NCBI GenBank assembly: GCA_028532985.1
Contig: JANCIK010000009.1
Coordinates: 124,001-188,000 of the forward strand
From: Stropharia rugosoannulata
Lineage: Eukaryota; Basidiomycota; Agaricomycetes; Agaricales; Strophariaceae
DNA: 64,000 nt
Direction of reading: 5' to 3'
The notes under the pieces were generated by a model. That model had not been told where the DNA came from. It worked only from the letters and a program-made list of their open reading frames with translations, and ran no database searches. Both the position numbers and the translations under genes were made by a program. How positions within the stretch are numbered: the stretch's first letter is position 1; each line of letters begins with the position of its first letter. This document shows, piece after piece, positions 46,024 through 58,589 of this stretch.

Positions 46024-47323
46024 AACTACTGGTGGCCCCAGATGTCTCGGTACATTGGACAGTACTGCAAGACCTGTGACCTCTGTATTCGCACCAAGAT
46101 CCAGCGTCACCGCCCGGTTGGTGAGCTTCATCCTCTCCCTATCCCTGAGCAGCGCTGGGCGGTTATCAGTGTGGACTTCATCGTGGAACTCCCTCTCTCC
46201 AATGGACATGACGCCATCATGAACGTGATAGACTCAGTCTCCAAGCGCGGTCACTTTATCCCAACGACTACCACTGTTAGTGCACTTGGAGCGGCCCGGC
46301 TCTATCTCCGTTATGTCTGGCGCCACCATGGTCTCCCTCGGATAGTCCTCTCGGATCGTGGGCCTCAGTTCATTGCCGAGTTCACTAGAGAGCTTTACCG
46401 GTTGTTGGGAATCCGCCTGGCGACGTCCACTGCCTACCACCCCAATCTGATGGTCAGACGGAGCGCGTTAACATGGAGTTGGAACAGTACTTGCGGACCT
46501 TCGTGAATGAGCGTCAGGGCGACTGGGAGGATCTCTTGCCTCTGGCCGAGTTCCAGTACAACAACCATGTCCACGCCTCCACCCAGCATACGCCTTTCAT
46601 GCTCGACACTGGACGACACCCTCGGATGGGCTTTGAACCTCATGAAGCTCCATCGTCTCTGGAGACTGTGAATGAGTTCAAGGAGCGGATGGCTAGTACG
46701 TTGGAAGAAGCCAAGTCAGCGCTGGCTAAGGCCAAAGATGACATGGCTCGCTTCTACAACCGGCGACGTGACCCTCTCCCGGTGTACAAACCAGGTGACA
46801 AGGTCTACCTGGATGCGTCAGACATCCGTACCTCCCGTCCCTCCAAGAAGTTGTCCCACCGTCTCCTGGGCCCGTATACGGTCGAGGCTGCTGTTGGATC
46901 TCATGCCTACCGTCTCAAACTCCCGGTTTCTCTCAAGCGTCTCCACCCTGTCTTCCCTGTTGTCAAGCTCACGCCCTGTCTCCCTGACCCTATTCCGGGC
47001 CGCATTGCAGCGCCTCCTCTGGAACCTGAGCTGGTGGATAACGAGCTGGAGTACGAGGTTGAGGCCATCCTCAACAGCCGCATCCATCGAAACAGGCTTC
47101 AGTTCCTCGTCAAATGGAAGGGGTATGGGTATGAGGAGAACTCCTGGGAGCATGCGGAAGACGTCTTCTCACCTCAGCTGGTGGCCAAGTTCTACCGGGA
47201 ACATCCTGATGCTCCGCGGGTTATTGGCTCCCTGGCAATTGAGCCTGGACGGTATAGAACAGTTAATGGTGGCGAGTGGATCACCTTGCCACGCCGGGAC
47301 ACCGTGTCTTGAAGGGGGGGTGA

Positions 47324-47786
47324 TGTAAGGGGACGCTGTGCGTCACCCTTTATTTTATTTCATTTCGTCTTCCTTCACTTTCTTTTATTTTATTTTATTT
47401 TTATTTCTTACGCCGCACGCAGCCCGTGCAGTGTACACTATGCTCTGCAGTGTGTACTGTGCACAGGCGCGCGCGGTTTACATCAGGTGACGTACTGATG
47501 GGACACGTCCATCATGTGTTGTGCATATGATGTATGATGCACATCACATGAGGACGTGATGTGGTGGCTTCTTGTGGCGGATCAACTGTATAGTTTATTC
47601 TCACGCATCAATCAACGCTTCTATTATGTACTGTGGCGCCCAGCAGCGGGTTTCCTTAGGCTTTTGTCTTCGGAATCCCTCTGCTAGGTGCGCTTCTATT
47701 GTATTTATAGTTTACAGCTTAATAAACTTCGGAATCCCTCTGCTAGGTCTCGTGCGAGCTCGACACTGCGCAGAGTCGCCCTTACA
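47324..47786 (+). repeat. 3' LTR of the chromodomain gypsy element (463 bp)
   Basis: It is identical by eye to 38692-39154 and is preceded by a polypurine tract (GAAGGGGGGGTGA, 47311-47323). It is followed by ATCAC, the target duplication. Confidence 0.94.
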
Positions 47787-50700
47787 ATCACTTTCCTCAC
47801 GCCCAAAGGCGTGCCCGAAATTTCATTGCCAAAGCTGGTTTATGTACAGCGTGACCGCGTACGACGTGCTCTCACTTTTCTGAAGGGACATAATCACTTG
47901 TACAGTGAAATAGACATTTGCGAAGATCGATTAAATGAATTACCGGAGAACGGCATTCCAGAAAACATTATACTCACCACAAAATTTAGTAACGACATGG
48001 AAACGTTAGCGGACGAAGAAGACAGCTATATCCCATTCCATGGGAATGATGACTCTGAATCTGGTGTATCCGAAAACGTGAATACGCCTCAAGTATTCCC
48101 TACAATTCAAAACGACATCTTAACTGAAGGTACACGACTTTAAAAAAATTCTATAGAAGTCGTATTCATAATGTCTATTTATAGAATTATCACGCAACCT
48201 AAGATACCAAGAACTTCCAGAAGATGAACACGATGAAATCGTCCCATTTAATGATCCTAGTTTATTAGGTGAGAGTAATCATTGGAAAAAACATTTTAGT
48301 AATCTAACTTCTTGCGAACATAGAAGAAGTCCCTATTCAGGCGAATGGAGTTATTGATATAGAAGGGCTTGACATTCCATCTGAAGAATTATTAATCCAC
48401 GCTCTGGCTAACAGTGCATCAAAATTATCGGAAAAAACGGACTATAATATAACGAGAACAAACACATTCATCAACGAATATGCGCGTGTCGATGCTTCTG
48501 GTCAACGTTATGATGGAGGGCCAACTGACTCAAACCATCTCCTTGGCACTTTCCCAACACTCTTCCCTTACGGTCTGGGTGGATTTGAAGTAGACAGACC
48601 TGTCAAGGTTCCTTACGAATCTCACGCAAGATGGGCATGTCTTTATTACGACAAGCGCTTCCGAAAGGACCCACATTTCCCGTTCCATGTATTTGGCGTA
48701 TGCCAAAAACGCCAAGTGTGTCGATCCGCCGTTCTGCAAATGAAAAAATCAAGTTTCCTAGAACAAGAGGCCAAAATTACCCGCATTACTCCGAGAGACC
48801 TACTACAAGCCAGTGAAGAAGAAGCTAGAAATTTACCTTACTCTAACCAGAGTGTTCGAGCTCTTCGAAAACAACTAACAGCAATCAGAACACGCGTAGA
48901 TGGCTCGGATGAGTCCAAGATGTCTCTGCGTTCCCTTATATGGTCCACAAATCTAATATATAGCCCGCCTTATGGTTGGGTAACACTCAATATTGCGGAC
49001 ATGGATGATCCTATAGTACAAGTGATGACTGGGCAAGATATTGACCTTGACAACTTCATTGACAAACTTGGACCTACTGCAAAAGAACGGGCGGCAAACG
49101 TGACAAAGGACCCTTTTTCATCTGCAAAATATTTTCATTTCATTATGAAAATCATACTGGAGGAGCTATTCGGGATAACAAAACTCTCTGAAGGCAAATT
49201 TGAACGGAAAAAAGGAATTTTTGGATATGTGCAAAGCTATATTGGTGCAGTCGAAGCCCAAGGGCGAGGCGCACTGCACCTACATCTCCTTATATGGCTT
49301 AAAGACGCTCCTTCCTCAAGCGTTATGCAAGATGCTCTCAAGAACGAATCTTTCAGAACAAAAGTGAAAGACTACATTGATAACGTTATTCGAGCTGACC
49401 TTAGAGAATTATCCACGAAACAAATCATTCAATCAATACCATGCATACCACATGTATCCTACTCGAGACCGCCAGATCCTCGAACAACAACAGCTCATGA
49501 ACAAGACCAATTTGAAGTCAATATTGCACGAGCAGTACAGCTTCACGAGTGTTCTAGACTTCGCTGTCTAAAATTAGTTAAAGGTGCGAACATCATACGA
49601 TGACGTATTGTGATCCAACTGCTTATCTAACTTGGGACCAAAATAGGCGCATACCGATGTAAACGGCGAGCCCCTTTCCCCCGTGCAGTGGAGACGTGGG
49701 TACGGGAAACAGGAGAATGGGGACCAAAACGATTTGCAGGATTTCTAAATAACTGGGTTCCTACGCTAGCTCGGTGCCTACGAGGAAATCACGACGCAAA
49801 ACTGATTCTTAATGGAGCCGCGACAAGCACTTTAACTTGGTACATAACAAACTACGCAACTAAGAAGCAAAAAAAATCCACCAACATCACAGCTTTATTG
49901 GCAAAAAGCTACGCTTTTCGTGCCAATAAACAACGCCAACAAACGTTAGAAGACGCAAACCGTAAACTAATACAAGGAGCAGCTAACACTCTTACTAAGG
50001 ACCGCGAATTCAGTGCACCTGAAATTTTTTCATATATTATGGGCTGGGGTGATAGCTACGTATCCCATACATACGTTTCCATATATTGGTCGTCAATACT
50101 CCGAACATTGAAAGAAACATTTCCCGAACTATTAGAACCTTCACGAAATTATACTCCAGTAAGTTCGGTTACAAACCCGTTAAAAAAAAAGACTGATTAT
50201 ATGTTTATTAGATGAACGAAATTAGCGAAAACCTCGTATTGGTTGAAAATACATTTCGCCTTAAAGATCAATTAAAGGATTACCAATGCCGTGGCCAAGA
50301 ATTAAACAACATGAATTTTCTGGACTTTATGCTAGACACATACGAGAAAGGTGCAGATATGGAACACAATGCAAATGAAGTCTACAATGAGGGCAATTCT
50401 GAAGAAGGACCAATACAACAATCATTGTTAAAACGGGGACGACCACAGAATAAGCGGGTTCCATATAAAGACGAAGCCGGAAAATCGAAAAGAATCAGAG
50501 TTTTTCGTTCACAAGGCCATGAAACACTGCCAAGGTTTATTGGTCCATGGTTTGAAAGAAGTGGTAACGCTGATACACGTGAGATGTATTGCGCATCAAT
50601 GCTCATTTTATTAAAGCCATGGACAAGCCTACACCACCTGAAAGATACACATATGTCGTTCAATGCGAGCTGGCAACAATACGAGAAAAATTTGGACAAC

Positions 50701-52940
50701 AGAAGCAAAACGTTTATCGCAAACGTGGATTACTACTACGAGTGCAAAGACAAAGCTCGAGAGCAACGTGATAACAAAGATACTAATTTGTCGACACCTT
50801 TCAATGGGTTCGAGGATGAAGAAGACAACGTTTTTTCCGCCGAACATATATATGAAGACCTAACACACGAAGATATGGACATTGAACTCTCCGAAGAAGA
50901 CGTACAACACGCTCGTAGCAAGAAATATGACATGCGAGATAAACTAATGGCCGAAACGGCATTATCAATTGCAGACAGCATTAACCTCTTTCCTAATGAG
51001 GATCTGTCACATTGCACATCAGGAATGGCAACACCTGCAGATTTTCACACGGCAAACAATATCAAAGCCTGGGATGAACAGTTAAAAACAACACAACGTA
51101 ACCCGAAACGACAACGATCTCATATAGAAGAAGAAACAATAAATTCTACTTCAGAATTCTACAACGTAACTAATTCTAATCGCCAATCGAACAGCACTGC
51201 TCACGAAAAAAACATGCAAAACCCTGATGATGAGACTTCTAAGGGAGGACTCCTCAAAGAAAGACCGATATATAATTCACTCAACACGGAACAAAAAGAA
51301 GCACACGACATAGTATACGCTTTACTACTTCGCCATTTACGAGGTATGAAAAAAGTAATTAATACTGGTAATACCATTCAGTAACTAATTAGCAAGACAC
51401 ACTATATAGGAGAAGAAAATATACCTCAACTCCTGATGCTGCTTCACGGCGAAGGAGGAACAGGCAAATCTGTGGCAATAGATGCTATAACTGAATCGTT
51501 CAATTATCACAATGAAGCCGAGTTACTCGCAAAATGCGGTACATCAGGAATTGCTAGCAGCAACATAAAAGGACAGACTATACATTCATGGGCTGGAATT
51601 CCTATTCGATCTCCCAAAATAGAGGATTGGTACGATAAATCTTCTGCTACAGTCAAGAACAAACGACTCCTCAACATCCTGGGAGTATATTTTCTAATAA
51701 TAGACGAGATTTCGATGCTCACCAAGTCGTTGTTGTACCTTCTCTCAAGCGCTGTGTCCGTAGCAAGAGGACTGGACGCTAAGGGAACTGTAAACAATCC
51801 TTTTGGTGGAATTCATGTCATCCTGTGTGGAGACTTCTACCAGCTTCCGCCAATCGCAACAAATGGAGCTCTTTATAAAATAAATCCAAAAGACGACGAC
51901 CAATCAAAATTGGGACGAGCAATATTCGAACAGTTCGAAACTGTGATATTTCTTAAACAGCAAATGCGAACAAAAGATATAACATGGATAAACATTTTAC
52001 AAAGCATCAGAGAAGGGCAATGCACAATTGAAGATCTCGACGAAATAAACAAACTCGTTCTAACAGATCCTAGATGTGATATACCCGACTTCACAACAGC
52101 ACCTTGGAATGATTGTGTGCTAATAACACCAAGACACGCCGTTCGTGATAAATGGAATGAAGCTGCAGTTCTCCGTCACTGCACGAATACTGGCAATATA
52201 CTATACAAAGCACCTTGTGAAGACACTGTAGGAAAAGCTGCTGGTCCACCTCCTATTGAAGCAAGAGTCAAGATTGCGCAGCTCAACGTCAAGCAAACAG
52301 GAAAATTGGCAGAAACTCTGGACATTGCAGTCGGGATGAGAATTATGATCACTAACAACATATGTACCGAAGCCGACGTCGCAAATGGTATGCAAGGAAC
52401 AATTGCCAAAATCATCCTAGACCAAAGAGAATCTGTGCAAGACCCCGTCAACGGTGTTGTACAACTAACTTATCCCCCGGCACTGATACTGTTCAGACCT
52501 TTCGAAGATTGTACTATCGAATTCCCAGGCATTGAACGTGGACTAATTCCAATCACTCCAGCAAAAGCAACATTTTCAATCAAATTGGACCGTGGAAAAA
52601 CCAAAACGATGTCGATAACACGATATCAGTTACAGATAACTCCTGCATATGCATTCACTGACTATAAAAGTCAAGGTCAAACTATTACCACGGTGATAGT
52701 TGACATTGGGAAAGGTTTTCCCTTGAACACATTTCAAGTCTACGTGGCACTATCCAGGAGCAAAGGAAGAGAGAATATCCGGTTACTTCGAAATTTCAAT
52801 GAAGAACTATTCACACGACATCCAAGCGACGAACTTCGCCGTGAGATAGAAAGATTGAAGATGCTGAATGTCCAAACGTCACTGAAGTTAAGCCAAGGAC
52901 TCTATTAAATTTGAACGAATTGATACGCAGAAATTGTACT

Positions 52941-53940
52941 TTACTTCTTTTCTTTGAATAACATATAATACTCAGAACATAGCCTATTACGGCAATGACA
53001 CCGTAACTTCCAGAAAAACTGAGAAGTACCAAACATTTCATCATCAGATGGCATAGTACCTCCGTCGAGATTTTGTCTGTAACCGCCCCAGCGATATACC
53101 CGAACTCCGGTAAGCCCTGGAATGTATCGCCACCTGGCAGGGCACTGAACTCCGCAACGGCGCCCATCAAACCCCCAAAATTCATTGGTGGTTAAAGTGA
53201 CTAGTCCGAAATTATAAACCATCGTAACGCGAAACTCGTCCACCCCACGAGGACAGTTGCTGGCGCTTAAAGACATGTTTTCCAAGTTGTCTAAAAGATC
53301 AGGATAAAAACAATATATCCTCGACGACGTCATTGCGACCATAGCGGACGTGTGTAACGCGGACAGCACAATAGGTGAGGTGTCCGTCCTGCTACACTGT
53401 GCAATACGGACTGTACGTGAATCAGACTAAAACAACCTTTAAAATAAAATATAACCAATAGTTTATGGAACATACCTCACAATCAAGAACAACAACCAAC
53501 TCTATAAACTGTGACCTAATTTCACTTTGCCTCCGTAATTGACGTGTGATAGTATAACCATTGTCTTCAAAAAACGTAATCCAGCGTATCATGGCACATT
53601 CACATGTTGAAGGAAGTGCAATGTGCATATCTAGAGGAGGTAATATGTTGGGATGATAACGCGCAAACGATGCAAGGGTAGATGATATCAATCCTCCTAC
53701 AACTGCACCATTGGTTACTGCGAGAAGGTCGAAGAAATTAGACATTGATGCCACTTCAAGTTGGTATAAAAAAGGGTGAATGAAGTTTCGAATTCGATAC
53801 TTCATAATCTTCTGACTGACGTCACGGAAAAGTAGGCTGGTGTTGCTCAGCTGAACCAAAGATGTCCACGGTAGGCGAATCGCGATTTCAGTGGCCATTT
53901 CCACGTTCGACATGACAGCTTGACATGCTTCGGAAGCCAT
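52941..53940 (-). CDS. unknown protein, F-box-like N-terminus (316 aa, two exons)
   Basis: Exon 1 is 53940-53476 and exon 2 is 53426-52941; the intron is 49 bp with GTATGT...TTTAG and joins in phase 0. The start at 53940 is the ATG nearest the conserved region; an in-frame upstream start at 53997 is possible. VEMATEIAIRLPWTSLVQLSNTS resembles an F-box. The C-terminal half has IYCFYPDLLDNLENM, FGLVTL-TNEFWGFDGRRCGVQCPARWRY and RCHCRNRLC. Both halves align with the gene at 22162-23175, with the same intron position. It converges on the Helitron helicase, with 32 bp between stop codons. This proximity may mean it is Helitron cargo. The function is unknown. Confidence 0.65.
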
Positions 53941-54265
53941 ATCTTTGATTTTAAATGTTAGACAACTAATAGGAAATTCACCGAACACAACACTCACAGT
54001 TCCCTATGACAAAACCCTTGAACGTGGTCTTGGTATAGTCATAAGCGTCAAAAACAGCGTTGAAATACCTTTGCTGGTACCATGAAGCTGTGACCGTTAG
54101 CAATGGCCCAACGATGGTCCGTGAGATGATAATGAATCATATCACGCCCAACATACAATAAAGAGCCGGGCCATGGCCAGACCAAACCCATATGAGACAT
54201 AGTCGAGAACAAGGGAGCGAATCTCCTAAAAGTCACTTTATTACGTACCAAACGAACAAGATGAC

Positions 54266-55085
54266 ATGTCAAACTCTCCAGCAACCCCAAACCTCGAAGT
54301 ACCTTCGAAAATTCATGCATCTATGGGCTACATTGCCAAAGGATTCCCTTTCCTACGGTCAACATCATGGTGTAGCCTCTTGAACGCAAAAGAGCTCTAT
54401 GATCAACATTGCTACCTTCCACGTACTTGTTCGATCATAGGCAAAATCAGCGGCCAAGACTTGCTCCTCGACCATCATGGAGACTTCACTCCCCCAGGCG
54501 ACCTCAGCGACGCGCGTGTACACTTCCAATTACAATCCCCAGGCCAGGAGTTCCCTTCCCTATCGGCAGACTACGACAAGATCAAAGATATCTTGATTTT
54601 CTTGACCGAAACGTTGAATAAACAACCAAAGACCGACGCATTCATCAAAATCGACGATTCAGGAGTATATTTTAAATTCACACATCCAATTTTCAGGAAA
54701 CAAGTGAGTGTTCTCACTTAAAAACCGTTGGCCATTGCTAATTTCTTTGATACCAACAGTTGGGTCCAAGAAAAGGTGAATGCTCACAACGCTCGGTGAT
54801 TGTCTTACTTATATCTAACCCAAACGAGCTTATGAAGATCTCGGTAACGACGCCAGTAATTGGTCTATCAAACCAGAATATACCGATAACTTGCGTCCTC
54901 TGTTCCACAAGTACAAAATCAACAAGTTGCGCATGGTTAAACACGACATGCCTGCTGAATTCTGGGAGAATACTGATGGCCTCGAAGGATGTATTGTTTG
55001 TGCCGAATTCACTCTACGGTACGATAACGAACGGGGACTACTACCAAACTTATCACTACTCCGCATCCTGCACGAGGCAATCTGA
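54266..55085 (+). CDS. unknown protein (236 aa, three exons)
   Basis: Exons are 54266-54703, 54760-54775 (16 nt) and 54829-55085, totalling 237 codons. The micro-exon is needed to keep the frame. Both flanking introns have GTGAGT/GTGAAT donors and CAG/GAG acceptors, with a CTAAC branch-like site 17 bases before the second acceptor. The protein has a PRTCSIIGKISGQDLLLDHH region, a YFKFTHPIFRKQLGPRKAYEDLG join and a C-terminus with MPAEFWENTDGL and LRILHEAI. No family is recognised. It is divergent from the F-box-like gene, about 330 bp away. Confidence 0.6.
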
Positions 55086-55584
55086 GTTTCACTTTACACT
55101 GACTACTCCACTTGTTTATCGCAAAAACTAAAATAAAAATAGTGATTCAATACTAGGCAATAAGCAACGTTTCTTACACATATCAGTATCACCGTGCTGA
55201 AAGCTAAGATCAAGAAGGGTAATAACAATCATTCTGCAACATACGACAAAAGGGAAGCCAAATCAGAAAAAAAAACGATGGTCCTGGCTAAACAGATACA
55301 GACCACTGAAATGAAAGACTGAGATTTCGAAACAGAATATCAATGTATCGGTGACAGAATAAATAGCTGTATGGCTACAAATAAATTTATGCTTACTCCT
55401 GCGCTCTATTTGATATGAGTTCTTTTTTCTTTGAAGACACAGCAAGGTATGAGGCGACGGGACGTCGACCCTTAATGATATATGACGTATCCTGTCTGGT
55501 CTGTTTGTTTCTTAGGGATTTATCCGGGAGTGCAGTGACGACGCACTGTGGTTACAATGAGACCAGACGCATCGAGCAGATCCA
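55086..55584. other. AT-rich stretch without recognisable gene
   Basis: No protein-like frame, splice structure or repeat is visible. It lies between the last gene of the Helitron region and the GC-rich repeat edge at 55585. If the Helitron extends this far its 3' end (a hairpin then CTRR) could be here, but I could not locate one confidently. Confidence 0.4.
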
Positions 55585-58580
55585 GATCTATTTTTGGAGT
55601 AGGCGGGCGATGCCGGCCGTCGGCTCAAGGAACAGTACGCTACACAGCCACGTCTGTCGTTTTCGTCGCCCCCCTCTATGTACTGGGCGATCTACCCCTC
55701 AGAGACTTATGCTTATCTGTGATCGTGTTTTCGAACCATGGCTGGCTGCTAAACTTGAGCTTGTACCTGTCCACGACACGAAGACGAGGACAAAAATTAT
55801 AATCTTAACAAAGTAAACAAGAACGGGCACGACTGCGGTGGGGAAGAGGGAGGGGAGAGCGACTGGGACGCGTCACTGCGACGTGTATTTCATTCCCGTA
55901 CTGTAGACTTAGCCTGCAGGCTCTCAGGAGCTGGTCTTTGGTACGTGTCTGTAATGCCCATGCATCAGACCGAATGGTTTACGGTTCTTACTACCCTATC
56001 CAATTTCTAGGGCCTGTCGCATTCTCATCCCTCCCTCGTCGCGCTTTGTGTCTCCGGGCTCATGGTACGCATGAGATATTCCGTCATCTCTGCTCCGCAC
56101 TTGTCTCGCCTCCCCCTTGACGGCCCTCTCTGCACGGCCCGCCAGCTCATGCGCGTCGCGTTCAACTTCTGTGGTTCGGCCTTCCTCGCAAAGTACCTCC
56201 CACAAAGACATGCCAGCTCACCCGCCTCCCCCGTAACATTCGACATGCATTACGCATCCCCCTTCACCCAGTCTTTCATGCGCATATATACCTCTATCTT
56301 GCGCGCATTATGCATACATCCGGTTGCGTCCCTCAGTCAACCAGCCCCTCGCGAGCTGCATTCAGTCCTCCTCTCATGCGCTACATTCGTCGCTCCTGCA
56401 ATCTCGCCCTGGTCCAGCCCCTGCCCCCGCCTCCGGTCCGCAATATATAGTCAGTGCAGTAGCTCGCGCCGCCATTGCGAGACTCGGGCGTGCCTCCTTG
56501 GTGCACAGCTCCGCGCATTCACGTTTCGTCCATTCGATCTGTTGCATTGCGTTGCATCGGTTGGGTCGCGTTTTATCCGTTCCATCCCATCCCTCGCATT
56601 TCATCCCGTCCCCCGCGCTGCATCGCATCGCATCTCAGTATTTGCCACCGTGCTCTCCTTCTCCATGCAACCTGCGCAGCGTGGGCTCCACGCGAACGAT
56701 ACGTACTGGCGTGCGGTCCCGCGGGCTGGCATGTGCGCACTGGTACGAGGACAGGAGGGGAGGCGGGGGATAAATGGAGAGCAAGCGCGAGGTGAGGTGG
56801 CCGGTGAGCAGGGGTGCGGTCGGACATGGTTCAGTGCCGTGAAGGTCGGTGTGTGGGGGAGCAGGGTCGGTGTCTGGGTGGGTTGGCGGATGGTGATGCA
56901 TGATGGGTCGTTCGTTGGGTGGGGTGGTGGATGGGGACAATGGTGGTGCTTCGGGAGGCGATAGCGGGGAAGCAGACGTCCTGCTTGTCCGCACTCCATG
57001 TGTCGGTGTCGTGCCCACCGACACGGTCGTACGGCATTGCCGTCCCGTGGCTTACCTTGGCTAGCACGCAAGCGTGTATATGCGTCCCATCTCTGCTCTC
57101 GAGCTTGTCCGGTCAGGCCCCCTCCACCGTCGTGACCGTCCAGCGGCCTCCTGTGCCGTCCAGTCCTCGATGTGTTTCGGGAAGACGTCTGACTGTATGC
57201 CGACCTCATTTGCCCGCTTTAATGCATCCATCTAATGCATCCATCCTGTAGTTGCACCTTGGCCGCCGTTTCCCAGCGTGTTCAATGCACGCATCTGATT
57301 GTATGCGCATTCGTGTTTTCTCTCTTGAGCCCTTTCCAGTCCCACTTCGCCTTTGACAGTAAGTGGCTCTAGAGGCAATATATGCTCTTCACCTGTCTGC
57401 TTCAGTGCATACGGCGTAGTCTCGAATACAGCTTGTTGATACTTGCAGCCTGTCCCGTTCTGTAGGTGCATCTCCACTGCGTAGATGCGTCCAGCCAAGC
57501 CTGCGACGGACCCCGCGGGCCCCGCTCTCCTCGATACCTCCTCCAGCTAGACCCGCCTTACTCGGTTCTCTGACGCCGTGTCCTGCGTTGCCCTCTATTT
57601 CCCTCCCTGCCAACTGAATGACTGCAGAGCTCATGGGGACGTGCGTCGACTGCTCCGTCCGGCATCTCCGCACTGCTTTGCCCTTGCCTCCTGCGGACTC
57701 ATTTGCTTTGCATTCCATGTATTTGGTTCTGAAGTGCCCTCTTTGCTTGAAGTGCCTCTCGCGATATGCATTGCTCCTCTGGTGACTGTCTGCAGATTAG
57801 CATGTACGAGGTGCTTAGGGTGCGGTTGTATCGCAGGTGCCAGTGCCAGCTACTTAGATACATCGAAGGATGATACTGCGTTGTACCCGCGCTCTTCCAA
57901 TCTGATTTTCCTAGTAATGTATCCTGCGCTCGCATAACCTCAGCCCAGAACTCTCCTGCGGGCCTGCATATACCATTACCCTGGCACCTTCACGGTATTC
58001 ACATGTTCAGCGCTCAACACTTTTCTTGGTACATATCACCTGCCCTGTCCTACAAGTGCATCCTTGCCGCGTAGACGTGTCGACCGCAGACTGCCAAGCC
58101 ACTGGCTGTGCAGTCCTGTCCTGCTCGTCCGTTTCTGGACGTGTGTTCCCTGCGGATTATATTCATGTGCGTAAATAGTCCTTCTACCCAAGTACACTTT
58201 AGTTAACTCACGTGTATCTATTACTAGACGCATATACATACATATCTCTTAACTGTAGTACTAAAAATATATAGTTCGTATTACGCTCTGCAAGGGTTGA
58301 GACGCATACACACTTTTCTTAGATACACATACCCATGTTTGTTGCACACTAAAGCAGGGAATGAGTACAACGTAATTGCCTGAAAAGAGTAAGAATACGA
58401 ACCCACAACGTCTTGGCCTTCTCATCCTGTCTGACGTGATACGTGGGTTTCGCGGATTCCAGTCCACGTCAAGTGGTCGTAAGGGGTACGTACAGTAGAC
58501 ACCAGGGCTGAGTTTGATCTTTGCAGGAGGACAGTGAGAATAGAATGTAAGCTCGTACAGCGGAACTTCTGAGAACAAAA
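55585..58580 (+). repeat. GC-rich dispersed repeat copy, forward orientation
   Basis: It begins TCTATTTTTGGAGTAGGCGG-GATGCCGGCC and carries ACACAGCCACGT-TGTCGTTTTCGTCG, the family's left-edge signature, then a C-rich strand (about 55980-58140). Overlapping frames exist on both strands but look like composition artefacts. The last ~400 bp (58150-58580) is AT-richer. Confidence 0.55.
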
Positions 58581-58589
58581 CATTATGCT

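Larger units (their letters stand above)
40451..47312 (+). pseudogene. gypsy Pol with chromodomain, split by a TIR element and one base loss
   Basis: Protease has VDCGADQCFIS and DMILGHTWL. Reverse transcriptase has KLDVQWGYNN, FFGLTNSPATFQ and active-site YLDD. RNase H has EADSSDFATGAVLSQQ, YEIHDKEMLAVI and a GKPDALSRR end. The integrase zinc region (H...GHAG) is cut at 43146 and resumes at 46024 (YWWPQM, C-x2-C), with DDE residues in SVDFIVELP, VLSDRGPQF and the following region. A missing base in the C run at 46440-46443 shifts frame just before the conserved TERVNMELEQYL segment. The C-terminus has a chromodomain (47055-47205: YEVEAILNSRIHR, FLVKWKGYG, NSWEHAEDV), which in chromoviruses directs integration to marked chromatin. 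Confidence 0.93.
38692..47786 (+). mobile_element. Ty3/gypsy chromodomain element inserted in the Helitron gene
   Basis: Its 463-bp LTRs (38692-39154 and 47324-47786) look identical and run TGTAAG...CTTACA. ATCAC is duplicated at 38687-38691 and 47787-47791. Gag, Pol and a C-terminal chromodomain are present, but a 2.9-kb foreign element sits in the integrase (43147-46023), and one base is missing near 46440. Removing the element restores the Helitron frame at the insertion point (...IIGIT|FLTPKG...). Confidence 0.95.
37642..52908 (+). pseudogene. Helitron Rep/helicase interrupted by a gypsy insertion (1924 aa if intact)
   Basis: Exons are 37642-37661, 37710-38004, 38057-38691 continuing at 47792-48129, 48185-48268, 48324-49583, 49647-50158, 50212-51343 and 51410-52908. 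Without the gypsy element and one ATCAC copy these sum to exactly 1925 codons. Order: cysteine-bearing N-terminus (CAICACE, CKECL); Helitron-like N domain (DGGPTDSNHLLGTFPTLFPYG); HUH nuclease (GALHLHLLIW, ~49268-49298); the paired tyrosines WYITNYATKK (~49837); Pif1-type helicase with Walker A HGEGGTGKS (~51445) and Walker B IIDEIS (~51700), and a C-terminal YVALSRSKG motif. The protein nicks and unwinds DNA for rolling-circle transposition. All frames are open apart from the insertion, so inactivation is recent. Helitron termini were not located. Confidence 0.92.

Noticed and set aside
56062..56964. 300-codon open frame in GC-rich DNA (likewise 20126-20893).
   Set aside because: Several overlapping long frames exist on both strands, composition is skewed, and no motif or splice pattern is seen.
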